In this document: positions 42,942 through 51,655 of the stretch, one piece after another
Numbering within the stretch: position 1 is the first letter of the stretch
How the letters are laid out: each line of letters opens with the position of its first letter
Assembly (NCBI GenBank): GCA_003994795.1
Contig: AP018269.1
Span: 4,489,677 to 4,553,676 of the forward strand
Source: Cylindrospermum sp. NIES-4074
GTDB lineage: Bacteria > Cyanobacteriota > Cyanobacteriia > Cyanobacteriales > Nostocaceae
Length of the DNA stretch: 64,000 bases
Direction: 5' to 3'
Notes under the pieces: generated by a model
What the model saw: only the letters and a program-made list of their open reading frames with translations
Told to the model about the DNA's origin: nothing
Databases searched by the model: none
Translations under genes and position numbers: made by a program

Positions 42942-43937
42942 TCAGTTTAGTTGAAGTACTTCTCTCTCAATCCAAGTTTCAGTTTCGTCTTGAGCCAGTT
43001 TTTCAAGAGTTAAACTTTTATTTTGTGCTTCCTGTAAAAGTTGTTGATAAGGTTGAATAATCTTCCACTGAGAGCCAATGATATAGGCATTTTCTTCTCC
43101 TGAAATCAGACCTTGCTTCCACATTGGTACAAGAGAAGTCTGTTTAAAAGTTTCCTCTGAAACTTCTTGAACTAGATTCCAATAGGTTTGGTGCAAGTAA
43201 CTATATAGAGTATTTGCACTCATACACTTTTGCTGTTCGAGAATATTGAGAACAGCAATATTCAATTGACTAAGAACTAAAGGCATAACTGGTAATTCTG
43301 TCCAGTAGTTTGTCTCAGATGTGAACCATACACACTTTTCAGCAGCTTGGGTTTCAGCCTGAACATAATAGAGACGAGCTACTTCTCCTGATAAAGTAGC
43401 TGCTAATTGTAAGGCAAAATTAGTGACATTGTTCCCACCAGTTAAATTTACCCACATTTCTTTTCCCTGCCCACCAACATTTGCTAGTGCTGTAATCACT
43501 TGAATAATACGGTTATAAGTCGAATAGATATCACGACGATCTACTTCAACCCAAAAAATAGGTAATTCTTGTCTTCCGGCACTGATTTTCGGATACTCTT
43601 TTTTTAGGAGATGATGAAGTACCTCTTTCATCTTCCTGGGAGGATATTCTGGTTTTTCTGCAATCCGACCAGGTGAGTTTTCGACATAATTGAAGGAGTA
43701 AAAAGGTTTACCTGTAGCCTCCTCTTTGCCTGCTATTACCTCTGGTGTAGTAAACAGTACTAAGGATTGTATATCTCCTACTTTATGTCCAGCTTGTCTT
43801 TGTACTGCCTCACCAGAACGTGAGAAAAAATCCTGATCCTCAGCATTCCAGCGCTGGTAACGATAGGTAAGGTAAGAAATTGGACTCGTAATTACTCCAG
43901 GTGAACGACCTAAACCCATAAGGTGGTAGACTCCCAT
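42942..43937 (-). CDS. CRISPR-associated CARF-domain protein with C-terminal winged-helix-like part
   Basis: About 331 residues. The N-terminal GVYHLMGLGRSPGVITSPIS looks like the first strand and ligand loop of CARF domains of the Csx/NE0113 type, and MWVNLTGGNNVTNFALQLA (about 165) is the second CARF signature (N-x-TGG-x-x). The C-terminal 110 residues (LNIAVLNILEQQKCMSANTL, KQGLISGEENAYIIGSQWK) look like a winged helix. I find no HEPN R-x4-6-H motif and no PD-D/ExK nuclease motif. The ATG at 43937 has GGAGG just ahead. It is the last gene of the type III-A operon and likely senses cyclic oligoadenylate made by Cas10, but with a regulatory rather than nuclease output. Confidence 0.7.
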   Translation of the reverse strand: MGVYHLMGLGRSPGVITSPISYLTYRYQRWNAEDQDFFSRSGEAVQRQAGHKVGDIQSLVLFTTPEVIAGKEEATGKPFYSFNYVENSPGRIAEKPEYPPRKMKEVLHHLLKKEYPKISAGRQELPIFWVEVDRRDIYSTYNRIIQVITALANVGGQGKEMWVNLTGGNNVTNFALQLAATLSGEVARLYYVQAETQAAEKCVWFTSETNYWTELPVMPLVLSQLNIAVLNILEQQKCMSANTLYSYLHQTYWNLVQEVSEETFKQTSLVPMWKQGLISGEENAYIIGSQWKIIQPYQQLLQEAQNKSLTLEKLAQDETETWIEREVLQLN

Positions 43938-43981
43938 TTTATCCTCCAATAAACTTAATACTTTAATTTCTGATTTGATTT

Positions 43982-44746
43982 TTACTTAAACAGTAAATTA
44001 GTCTGTCCCATACCTAATCTAGTCTTCATTCCCGTACCGGCAAACTGCGAATATTGAACTAATAAATTAGCGACATTCGCTAGCAAAGGGTCAGCACGGT
44101 GGAAAACTTGCAGAGTCACATCACCAATAAATCCATTAACATAACCCTTTTGTAATTGCCAACTCCGCGTTTGAATTTTGTGATTTTTGAGGAGAACTGC
44201 ATTACTCAAATAGGTAATTAATTCATCACTTCCCAAATACACAGGTGCAAAATTATTCCAACGTTCTAACCAACTGCGGAACATTGATGAAGGTATCGGT
44301 AAAGGCAAATTTATTCCCCCCTGAGCAAAAGCAGTGGGTGTAGTGAAATGCAAGTCAAAACGTCTCACAGGTTCTGGTTCATTAGCCACCAAACTTGTAT
44401 ATAGTTCTGCATAACTAGTACTGACATCTTCTCGGTTAGTTATATTAAATTTTGCTCCTAAAAAATCTAGAGAATCTGAGAGATTTAGTTGAAATATTGC
44501 CTTTGATGTAACTTGCTGTAATCCACATAAAGTTAATTTATAAAACTCCTCTGGATGAAAGGTAAAAAAATCTTTAGAAGTAGAGCAGATACCCATAATT
44601 CCAGAGTGGGACACAGAAGATATTTTCTCCTCTCCCATCTCTAAACCTAATTTTTTATGTAATTGCTTCACTAGTTCCAACCCATAGGAACGGGGTAAAA
44701 TTGTTGGTTCAGATACGCTCAATGTCCAGGTAGAATTAATCAGCAT
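43982..44746 (-). CDS. cas6: CRISPR pre-crRNA endoribonuclease Cas6
   Basis: A 254-residue RAMP protein. It ends in the Gly-rich loop QFAGTGMKTRLGMGQTNLLF, the defining feature of Cas6 (GxGxxxxxGxG with G-rich helix), and begins with a RAMP beta-strand TWTLSVSEPTILP. A mid-protein His-containing HFTTPTAFAQGG is usual of the second RRM-like domain. The gene follows csm5 after only a few bases. It should cut the repeat of a precursor transcript to make crRNAs, although the array seen nearby is degenerate. Confidence 0.88.
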   Translation of the reverse strand: MLINSTWTLSVSEPTILPRSYGLELVKQLHKKLGLEMGEEKISSVSHSGIMGICSTSKDFFTFHPEEFYKLTLCGLQQVTSKAIFQLNLSDSLDFLGAKFNITNREDVSTSYAELYTSLVANEPEPVRRFDLHFTTPTAFAQGGINLPLPIPSSMFRSWLERWNNFAPVYLGSDELITYLSNAVLLKNHKIQTRSWQLQKGYVNGFIGDVTLQVFHRADPLLANVANLLVQYSQFAGTGMKTRLGMGQTNLLFK

Positions 44747-44751
44747 GATTA

Positions 44752-46035
44752 TTATAAACTTTTGAATTTAACCCATCCCGGAACAAATTTGATTTCACTA
44801 TTGGGATTCATCACCGTGCGTCTAGATTTTGGTGCTTCAAAACCAGGTGCTTTTAAACCGCAAGTATCGCGGATTTCTTCGCGTAGTTCATCGTCTAGCA
44901 GCAAATCAATAGTAGTTCCATTCATTCCACTACCCCACCCCAGTCTGAGACTGTAGGGAGATTTTTCTGGTTCGTAAAATTCGCGGATATAATTAAAATC
45001 TAAATTTTTGCCAGATGCTCTAGGATTATTTTTAATTTCTTGCCAATAATCATGTTCAAAATCCCATTGTTCTTGGGTGAATTCTTGACAAATTTGCAAA
45101 AGTTCATCAAGGTTACTAAAAGGTAACTTCATCCCTTGTTTATGTTTGAACCAGGAAAGCATTTCTGTATCTAAGGTGAGGGTAAATTCTGTTTGCAGAT
45201 TCCGTACCATTTCAACATAAATGGAGGCTTTATATTTGGCTAAGTAGTCAGGAAATCGGCTAGAAACTACCACTTCAGCGACAACGGGTATATTAACAGG
45301 TATTTCTTGACCTTTTTTAGTGGTAATTTTCTTTTCTAAAATTGGTTCTGAGTCTGTAACTTTCAGCGCTCTTAAAAAATCTGTATTTGGCCCTTTACCA
45401 GAAAAGTTTCTGTCTTGATATGTGAGACTATATTCAGAGAACAGATTCACCATAAATAAGTCATCGTCTAAAAATTTTTGCTGATATTGATTGAGTTGAC
45501 CTAACTTTTGACGTAAGGTTTTTTCAATCTCGCTTACTCGCTTTGTTGTCGGTACTTGATAACGGTCTGCATATTTGAGTAAATGATATGCTATCGCTGT
45601 TCTAATTGCTCCCTTAATTGAGGAACCAGGAATGAATAACTGTCCCATCCCATTACGAATCATGGGACGCAAATCTGTTATTTTCTCACTTGTTAGTTTT
45701 TGACTAATAGCGATTTTAGGAAAAATTGCTTCCCCATTGCCATCAACAGCATTCCACCATTCAGCACCAAAGGCTTGTTTTAACAGTTTGCTGATGTCTT
45801 GACGTTCTTCTATTGCTTGAATATAGTCATCTAAAAATCGTCCTCCCTGTCGGAGTAAACCTTTAGCTAGTGCTTCTTGATGGGGAAGATAGACTTTTTT
45901 ATCTGTCTGCACATATTCAAAGGGATTCAATCTAGATACAGATGAACCAATATGTAATATAGGACTGGTCAGTTGTATCCTTTGTGATTGATAGAAATCA
46001 GGTTTCTTAAGAGCAAATTCAGGAGAAACCACCAT
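44752..46035 (-). CDS. csm5: Type III-A CRISPR RAMP protein Csm5
   Basis: A 427-residue Cas7-superfamily RAMP. The feature QLFIPGSSIKGAIRTAIAYHLL near residue 135 is the LxPGSSxKGAIRxA signature of Csm5, which caps the 3' end of the crRNA in the Csm complex. The N-terminal VQLTSPILHIGSS-like strand (IQLTSPILHIGSSVSRLNPF) is the usual first RAMP strand. The gene is four bases downstream of csm4. A C-terminal basic part (FEAPKSRRTVM) is present. Length fits the family. Confidence 0.9.
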   Translation of the reverse strand: MVVSPEFALKKPDFYQSQRIQLTSPILHIGSSVSRLNPFEYVQTDKKVYLPHQEALAKGLLRQGGRFLDDYIQAIEERQDISKLLKQAFGAEWWNAVDGNGEAIFPKIAISQKLTSEKITDLRPMIRNGMGQLFIPGSSIKGAIRTAIAYHLLKYADRYQVPTTKRVSEIEKTLRQKLGQLNQYQQKFLDDDLFMVNLFSEYSLTYQDRNFSGKGPNTDFLRALKVTDSEPILEKKITTKKGQEIPVNIPVVAEVVVSSRFPDYLAKYKASIYVEMVRNLQTEFTLTLDTEMLSWFKHKQGMKLPFSNLDELLQICQEFTQEQWDFEHDYWQEIKNNPRASGKNLDFNYIREFYEPEKSPYSLRLGWGSGMNGTTIDLLLDDELREEIRDTCGLKAPGFEAPKSRRTVMNPNSEIKFVPGWVKFKSL

Positions 46036-46039
46036 GATT

Positions 46040-47092
46040 TTATTCTTCCTTTACTTTAATTGGCAGACTTAAGCTAATACCACTACGATAAATTCGATGT
46101 TTATTAAAGCCTTTAGGTGTGACATCTACTAGCTTTCCCTGTGGTGATGGGAGAAAAACTGAACCTTCGCTAAACATTCGCACCATTTTACGACGTTGTT
46201 GATTTTCGGATATCCAACCACCCCTTTCTTGAATTTCGTAGCTAGCGTTATCTAAAAAATCAGGTTTTATGGGAAAATCCCAAAACAAACTCATGAGGGT
46301 GTGGTATGTTCCATCCTGAAAATTAACTACTTGCTGCCAATTTTCTGGTAATTCTTCCCATTCAGCTTTAAATCTTCCCGCACCGCTAGAACGTTCTCCC
46401 CCAATTCCTTCTTCACCTAAAAGGTGTAAAGCGGCTTCTAGGTTATTGGCTAATTTTTCACCTACGGGAGACAATTGCAAGAGAAAGTATAAGCCTGCTG
46501 GGTTGTCTTCCCACTCGAATTGTACAAAACCTGTATGATAAAGGTTTGTTGCTCTGGTAATTCTGTCAACGGCAATTTTAGGAACTTTGTCAAGTTTAAA
46601 AGCTTTTCCATAATCAAAAGTTCCTAATTTATTTAACTTTCCATGTAATTTTCCATATTTGGTGTAATCTTTTAATTCTTGCTCATCGCTAAAACCTTCT
46701 CCTTGATACCATCTTTGCCATACTTCTAAAGGTAGGTAAGTAAGATTTTTTTTGTAGGTTTTGAAAAACTCTAAGTTTTCTTTGGGGTAGTTGATAGGAA
46801 ATTTGAGGGGACGGGGAAGATAGTAAGTTGTGTGTCCTCCATTTTTTCGATAGATAAATGTGGAACTTATACGGAAGGGGGGTAATAGTTGCGGTTCATC
46901 TTGAGAGGGAAATTGTTGTAATAATTCCACGACGGCACCATTACCAAATAACCGTGCATAGATACTTACCCAGGCACTAAATAAGCTGTCTGAACAGACG
47001 CGATTGCCTGTTTCTTCAATACCGATTCCCATTTCCCCGAAATGCGCGGGACTGCGACCAAAGTTGAGTTTAACCAGTTTCCAGACACTCAT
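46040..47092 (-). CDS. csm4: Type III-A CRISPR RAMP protein Csm4
   Basis: A 350-residue Cas5-group RAMP. The start KLVKLNFGRSPAHFGEMGIG is typical for Csm4, which binds the 5' handle of crRNA and contacts Cas10. The LLGEEGIGGERSSGAGRFK segment near 230 is the Gly-rich RAMP loop. The ATG at 47092 lies right after the csm3 stop codon; an in-frame TTG overlapping it at 47098 is not needed. It is placed between csm3 and csm5, standard for subtype III-A. Confidence 0.9.
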   Translation of the reverse strand: MSVWKLVKLNFGRSPAHFGEMGIGIEETGNRVCSDSLFSAWVSIYARLFGNGAVVELLQQFPSQDEPQLLPPFRISSTFIYRKNGGHTTYYLPRPLKFPINYPKENLEFFKTYKKNLTYLPLEVWQRWYQGEGFSDEQELKDYTKYGKLHGKLNKLGTFDYGKAFKLDKVPKIAVDRITRATNLYHTGFVQFEWEDNPAGLYFLLQLSPVGEKLANNLEAALHLLGEEGIGGERSSGAGRFKAEWEELPENWQQVVNFQDGTYHTLMSLFWDFPIKPDFLDNASYEIQERGGWISENQQRRKMVRMFSEGSVFLPSPQGKLVDVTPKGFNKHRIYRSGISLSLPIKVKEE

Positions 47093-47094
47093 GA

Positions 47095-48063
47095 TCAATT
47101 TCCTGGCAATAATCGCTGTTGGATATAGTCGCGCAAGCTTCCGAAGTTATCTAGGAGTGCTTGGGTGGTGGGGATGGTTTGCAATGGTTGTAAACCTGAT
47201 GTTTCACCGGTGTTGGTAATCTGTCGGTATTGTGCCAAGCTGCGATAGGAAAAGTTGAAGTTCTGGAATCTAACTTTGCCGTAACCTCTAGAACCGTGGC
47301 CACCGATCGCGTCATCTTCTAGAATAGCGAGTGCGATCGCAATATTCTGCAAGTCTTCAACGGCTTGCGCGGCATCTTCTACGGTATAAACTAATTCAAA
47401 CTGGAATTTTGCCCCCGCTGGTACTCTTTCTAGCTGTCTGGGGTTAGCTGCTGCTGTCACTCGGTCAATACCATTTTCAAATTTCCACTCGGTCATAAAT
47501 AACCCAGTATCAACTTGTTTCAGCTTTTCTGCCGATTCAGGTAGCAAATGGGAATCACGGATAATCAAGCGTGCTGCACAGTTGCGTCCGCGATTAATTT
47601 TGACGTAATTCTGACCTTGAATTATTTTAGTAGGACTAGTTTCCTTGAATCCTTCATCTACAGCGACATCAATTGGTATCCAAAATTTTGAACCACCAGT
47701 AGAACCAAACAAGCGGCTAATCTGACAGGTTCTAGCACCTTCGTAAGCAATAAATGTCCCTTCTTCTACTTCGGTAAAGCCATTTACTAAATCATCACTT
47801 TCGTAGCGTCGAGTCTCACTTCCCCCTGAGCGATTTAGAGGTTTATTTAATAACCTTTCTAAGGTAGAGCGTAATTTACCTTTAATTGATGAACCAGGCA
47901 AATAAGGATACTTTGTTAAAGGGTCACGAATTACAGGTTTATCCAATCCCCCAATATCCAAATTTTCGCCACCTCCACCAATATGCAATCCTGTTTCAAC
48001 AGAAAGTTGGCTGATGAGGGTCAATTTACCAAGTAGAGATTTTTGTGTATATGAGACTGGCAT
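47095..48063 (-). CDS. csm3: Type III-A CRISPR RAMP protein Csm3 (target RNA cleavage backbone)
   Basis: A 322-residue Cas7 homologue. It has DIGGLDKPVIRDPLTKYPY, in which the first Asp after GG matches the catalytic residue that cuts target RNA every six bases in Csm complexes, and then LPGSSIKGKLRSTLERLL, the Csm3 hallmark. A late AIGGHGSRGYGKVRF is the RAMP G-rich loop. At 322 residues it is longer than the usual 210-250, with an extra segment between about 80 and 150. csm4 follows after two bases. Confidence 0.92.
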   Translation of the reverse strand: MPVSYTQKSLLGKLTLISQLSVETGLHIGGGGENLDIGGLDKPVIRDPLTKYPYLPGSSIKGKLRSTLERLLNKPLNRSGGSETRRYESDDLVNGFTEVEEGTFIAYEGARTCQISRLFGSTGGSKFWIPIDVAVDEGFKETSPTKIIQGQNYVKINRGRNCAARLIIRDSHLLPESAEKLKQVDTGLFMTEWKFENGIDRVTAAANPRQLERVPAGAKFQFELVYTVEDAAQAVEDLQNIAIALAILEDDAIGGHGSRGYGKVRFQNFNFSYRSLAQYRQITNTGETSGLQPLQTIPTTQALLDNFGSLRDYIQQRLLPGN

Positions 48064-48065
48064 GA

Positions 48066-48548
48066 TTATTTTCCACCTTCAGCTTTGTGATAGGCAATAA
48101 TTGATTCAATCAATTGAACTAAGCGCTCAAAATCTTCTTTACTGTGAACTTGATCAATAGCGGCTGAAATTACATCACCTAATGGTTTTGCGGCTCTTTG
48201 TCTAGCTGCGGCATATGCTAATTTTGGTTTGAGTAAAACTATTTCTGTTTCAATTTCGGAAAACTTGCCTGTTTCAGCTAAGTTAGCTTTTAATCGATTT
48301 ACAGCATCTAAGAATTTGCGAACTTGGTTAGTTTCTAATCTTTGCTGTTTGAGATAAGGGCCAAATACTTCAGCGTGTTTAACTAAGTCTCGGATAGGAT
48401 ATGTTTGTAATCCTTCTGTTAAACCATTAATAGTGTTAACAATTTCCTCTACAATATTCTGTATTTTAGTGGTTGTATTGACTGGAGGAATTGATTGTTT
48501 ATGGCTTATTGGTGGAGAAGAGATTTTCGGTTTAACGGGTTCTGGCAT
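48066..48548 (-). CDS. csm2: Type III-A CRISPR small subunit Csm2
   Basis: A 160-residue helical protein. The core reads VRKFLDAVNRLKANL and ETEIVLLKPKLAYAAARQR, both characteristic of Csm2, which lines the complex and binds target RNA. The N-terminal 30 residues are Pro/Lys-rich and appear unstructured. csm3 begins two bases beyond its stop codon; cas10 lies just upstream with a four-base gap. Confidence 0.9.
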   Translation of the reverse strand: MPEPVKPKISSPPISHKQSIPPVNTTTKIQNIVEEIVNTINGLTEGLQTYPIRDLVKHAEVFGPYLKQQRLETNQVRKFLDAVNRLKANLAETGKFSEIETEIVLLKPKLAYAAARQRAAKPLGDVISAAIDQVHSKEDFERLVQLIESIIAYHKAEGGK

Positions 48549-48552
48549 ATAT

Positions 48553-50856
48553 TTATGAGCGGTTTAGTAATTCAATCCAAGTTGCAATCGCGCGAAAATA
48601 TGGCGCATTATACGGACTTTTTAACGAAGTGCGGAAATCCACATCTTCTAGTACATTTTTGGGTAATCTTGCTAGAGTGTAAGCTATTTTTGGCAAATGC
48701 AAATAGTAGCGAGTTCCTAAAGCCTCCTGTGATTTACTATCTTCTTTAAATTTTCTCAGTGCTTCCTCTTGAATTTCCGCTGTTATGAGTAGATTCCGCA
48801 CAAAGTTACGGGAATAATTAACCCCTATATTTTGTTTTTGTAATGTTTCTACAAAAGGAAAGATACCCAATAAACTAGGCTTAGATTCTGGAAGCAAATA
48901 TTTTCTAATCTCAGAGTCAACTAGGCTGATGTCTTTGATTCCTAGCCATTCATCCCACTTGAATACCTGACTAAATAAACCCAAGCTGTCTCTACCATTG
49001 GCTTTAGCAGCAGATTCAGCTTTCTCTGCTGATTGCGCTACTTGATAAAGCGGAAATTTAATCTCATCAATGCTGATTCCACCTGATATTGTAATATCCG
49101 GATTATAACCCGTATAAGCGCGGAAACATTGGTAAATATCAAAGGCTAATTCTGTAATTTCATTCCATGCACCGCTGATAAATAAATCATCACCACCAGC
49201 ATAGATAAATAGTAATTTGTCTCGGGTTTTCTCCGTTAAGTATTGAGCATTCTTGAAAACCTCGACAGTTCCCTGTTTATGATGATAGATAAAATTATCA
49301 TAACGGTTTTCTGCCAAACTGTTAAGGTAAACTTTAAAAAAATAGCTCATTTGCCGAGAAAGTCCGGCTAGTCTGAGTAAAAAGTTTGTCTTTTCTTCTA
49401 AACCCCTTGCAAATATTTGTCCCAGTCTATCTACATCCATTCGCAGATAGCCAACTCTATTTATTCCAGTTGCTTTTTTAGCCATTTCTTCAGCGCGGAT
49501 GAACCCTCCTTGTTCTTCTTCACTTTCTTTATCATAATTGCCTAATAGCATCAAAGTGACTTGATTTTGAAAATAGTTAAATTTGTAATTTTTAATTTCC
49601 CAATTATTAAGCAAGAATGCAGTTCCGCTACTTTTAATTATTGGTTTTGAACCTTTAAATAAGTGATAATAGTAATTGTCATGTTCAGGTTCTTCAGAAA
49701 ATTTAAATGGAATTGTATGAACTGCACCTTCTATATATTCCTGAAGTGAACGTACAATTGCTCTAACTCCAAAAAGCTCGTCCCCCAGTTGAAACATATT
49801 TCTACAAGTTGGACAAGCACGAACAGAATCATTTTCATATGTGTTTAGCTGCTCTAAATCCTCAATATCATCACGGTGGCAAACTTGACAGCGTTCGCTA
49901 TAACTTTCACGTTGCTCAAGTAAATGATCTATTTGATCATCAAACTTACGCATTTTCTGATTACTCAAGCAATTAACTATGTTATTCCAGGGTTCTGTAA
50001 ATTCCTTTTTTGCTACATCATTAGCAGGGAAATTAAGATAAGCAAGTGCTAAAAATACTTTGCTTTGAAATTCATTGTTCAGCCATTTGTTGAATTTCTT
50101 CTGTACTTGTTTAACTATTACTTCTGTCTCTTCACTGGCAGAAGCTAGTAAATACAAGTTTCCCCCACCTGCATATATAATACTGGTGCGTGGTAATTCT
50201 AGTTCTGCAAGAAGTTGTTGTACTACTTCTTCTGTAACCAAGTCCAAATAAAAGCTTCTAGCTCTTAGTGATTTTAGCGCTCCATCAGAAGAGATTGTAT
50301 AAATAAATTTTTGAATGCCTGATAAGTCACCTGCAATTAAACTTAACTCATTTGCATTATCATTACTAGCGATAGCAGATGCAACAGCAGCGGTAGTTCT
50401 AGCTATATCTACCAAAGCAACATCAGATTCACCAAAGCTGATAAATGAGCCAAATTTTTCTATAATTAAAGTTAGTAAAGATAGATTTCCCCAGTCGTTC
50501 TGATCTAAACTTTCACAAACTGTTTTAATTTCGTGTTTGAGGTTAGTGAAATCAGTGGAAGCGTTTAATTGAGGATAGGGAATTGTGGGATGATTATCTT
50601 CAATAGCTTTTGGTAGCCAATAATGTTTTTTGTCTTGACCTTTACCCAGATTTACACTATCAAATAACAGTCTTAATGGTTTCATGTCATGGTTATCCGG
50701 CCAGGACAAGATTTCCTTTGCTTTCTCGACAGCATCCTCCAGAGGAGAGTTAGAAAACTTTTCAACGAACTGTGCATCAGCCCATTTTGCCAGTAAGGTA
50801 ACGGCTTGTTGGGTGATTTGCAAGGCAGCTTTAAAAGCGGGTGAGGTTTGATTCAT
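48553..50856 (-). CDS. cas10: Type III-A CRISPR Cas10/Csm1, cyclase intact, HD motif not seen
   Basis: A 767-residue large subunit. The second palm domain contains LLFIYAGGDDLFISG, the active GGDD that makes cyclic oligoadenylates; the first palm has YAGGGNLYLLAS, the inactive counterpart. Between them is a four-Cys zinc ribbon (CQVCHRDDIED, then CPTCRN, near 325-350). The N terminus, where most Csm1 proteins show an HD phosphohydrolase (LHDIGK-like) and SxxDHxxTTAA, reads AVTLLAKWADAQF and DVALVDIARTTAAVA, so both His positions are not there. DNase activity is thus doubtful, and signalling through second messenger should be the main output. It heads the operon. Confidence 0.92.
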   Translation of the reverse strand: MNQTSPAFKAALQITQQAVTLLAKWADAQFVEKFSNSPLEDAVEKAKEILSWPDNHDMKPLRLLFDSVNLGKGQDKKHYWLPKAIEDNHPTIPYPQLNASTDFTNLKHEIKTVCESLDQNDWGNLSLLTLIIEKFGSFISFGESDVALVDIARTTAAVASAIASNDNANELSLIAGDLSGIQKFIYTISSDGALKSLRARSFYLDLVTEEVVQQLLAELELPRTSIIYAGGGNLYLLASASEETEVIVKQVQKKFNKWLNNEFQSKVFLALAYLNFPANDVAKKEFTEPWNNIVNCLSNQKMRKFDDQIDHLLEQRESYSERCQVCHRDDIEDLEQLNTYENDSVRACPTCRNMFQLGDELFGVRAIVRSLQEYIEGAVHTIPFKFSEEPEHDNYYYHLFKGSKPIIKSSGTAFLLNNWEIKNYKFNYFQNQVTLMLLGNYDKESEEEQGGFIRAEEMAKKATGINRVGYLRMDVDRLGQIFARGLEEKTNFLLRLAGLSRQMSYFFKVYLNSLAENRYDNFIYHHKQGTVEVFKNAQYLTEKTRDKLLFIYAGGDDLFISGAWNEITELAFDIYQCFRAYTGYNPDITISGGISIDEIKFPLYQVAQSAEKAESAAKANGRDSLGLFSQVFKWDEWLGIKDISLVDSEIRKYLLPESKPSLLGIFPFVETLQKQNIGVNYSRNFVRNLLITAEIQEEALRKFKEDSKSQEALGTRYYLHLPKIAYTLARLPKNVLEDVDFRTSLKSPYNAPYFRAIATWIELLNRS

Positions 50857-50910
50857 GGGACATCTGCATTAAATGGGTTGAGGAATTCAGGCTCGCATTA
50901 TTTATTGTTA

Positions 50911-50937
50911 CCAGGGCATAATTATCTCATGCCCTGG
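50911..50937. repeat. Hairpin CCAGGGCAT/ATGCCCTGG
   Basis: A perfect nine-base stem with a nine-base loop in the leader between the membrane-protein gene and cas10. No T-run follows on either strand; it could be a terminator remnant or a leader structure. Confidence 0.55.
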
Positions 50938-51013
50938 AAAAGGCTTATTCCAGATGAATTTGATACATTAACTTTCAGACTCCCGATGGACTAACTGAAA
51001 ACAGTTTCCGGTT

Positions 51014-51041
51014 ACACTAGAGCAATGAATTGCCCTAGTGT
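51014..51041 (-). terminator. Terminator-like hairpin after the membrane-protein gene
   Basis: ACACTAGAGCAAT and ATTGCCCTAGTGT form a 13-base stem with one mismatch, starting about 20 bp after the stop codon of the gene at 51062-51655. No long T-run follows on the minus strand, so the strength is uncertain. Confidence 0.5.
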
Positions 51042-51061
51042 TATTAAGACTTGGTAGCCTC

Positions 51062-51655
51062 CTACTTAGTTATAGGAGTTTTTTCACTTTGGTTAGATGC
51101 TGGAGAAACTTCTAAGTCAAGTTTGAGCTTTATCCCACCTGAAGCTTGGCCAATCAACGTTATGGGAATTTTTTCACTTTGGTTAGATGCTGGAGCAACA
51201 TCTAAGTCAAGTTTGAGCTTTACCCCACCTGAAGTTTGGCTAATCAAAATTGCTACTATCACCAACCCGATAACACCGCCAAAAAGTAACGGCAGTTGAC
51301 TTTTCATTTGCTGCCCAAGAAACTTTAAGATGTCTGGCGTATATTGCCATAATGAAGGTTTACTGTTTGCTTCCTTGTTCTCTGGTATAGGTTTTAGCTC
51401 AGAAGCTTGACTATTTTCTGTTGTTGAAATGACTGTAGATGATTCACTTGGAGACATCGAGTAGGTTTGTGCAGATGTCGAGCCTACGATTGGTAGTGAA
51501 TTTGTTTTTAGATTGTGTTTAGGCTCAATACTTGCGGTCTGAGTTAGCTTGCTAACGGGAGGTGTAGAGTTTGTTGATGGTGTCCCGTGTTCGCAATTCA
51601 GTGTGGACTGTTCTTTTGAAGGAGAACTGATGCTAAATGATTTATTCGGTTCCAT
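51062..51655 (-). CDS. Hypothetical single-span membrane protein with duplicated tail
   Basis: A 197-residue protein of unknown family. Residues 1-130 are Ser/Thr/Pro-rich and polar. A single span (LPLLFGGVIGLVIVAILIS, about 120-140) follows, then a C-terminal tail of two 30-residue units, SGGVKLKLDLDVAPASNQSE and SGGIKLKLDLEVSPASNQSE at their cores. The tail duplication is 90 bp at DNA level (about 51070-51250). An AAGGA ribosome site lies ahead of the ATG at 51655. It lies between the degenerate array and cas10 on the same strand as the cas operon, so it may be an accessory gene, or just a neighbour. Confidence 0.65.
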   Translation of the reverse strand: MEPNKSFSISSPSKEQSTLNCEHGTPSTNSTPPVSKLTQTASIEPKHNLKTNSLPIVGSTSAQTYSMSPSESSTVISTTENSQASELKPIPENKEANSKPSLWQYTPDILKFLGQQMKSQLPLLFGGVIGLVIVAILISQTSGGVKLKLDLDVAPASNQSEKIPITLIGQASGGIKLKLDLEVSPASNQSEKTPITK

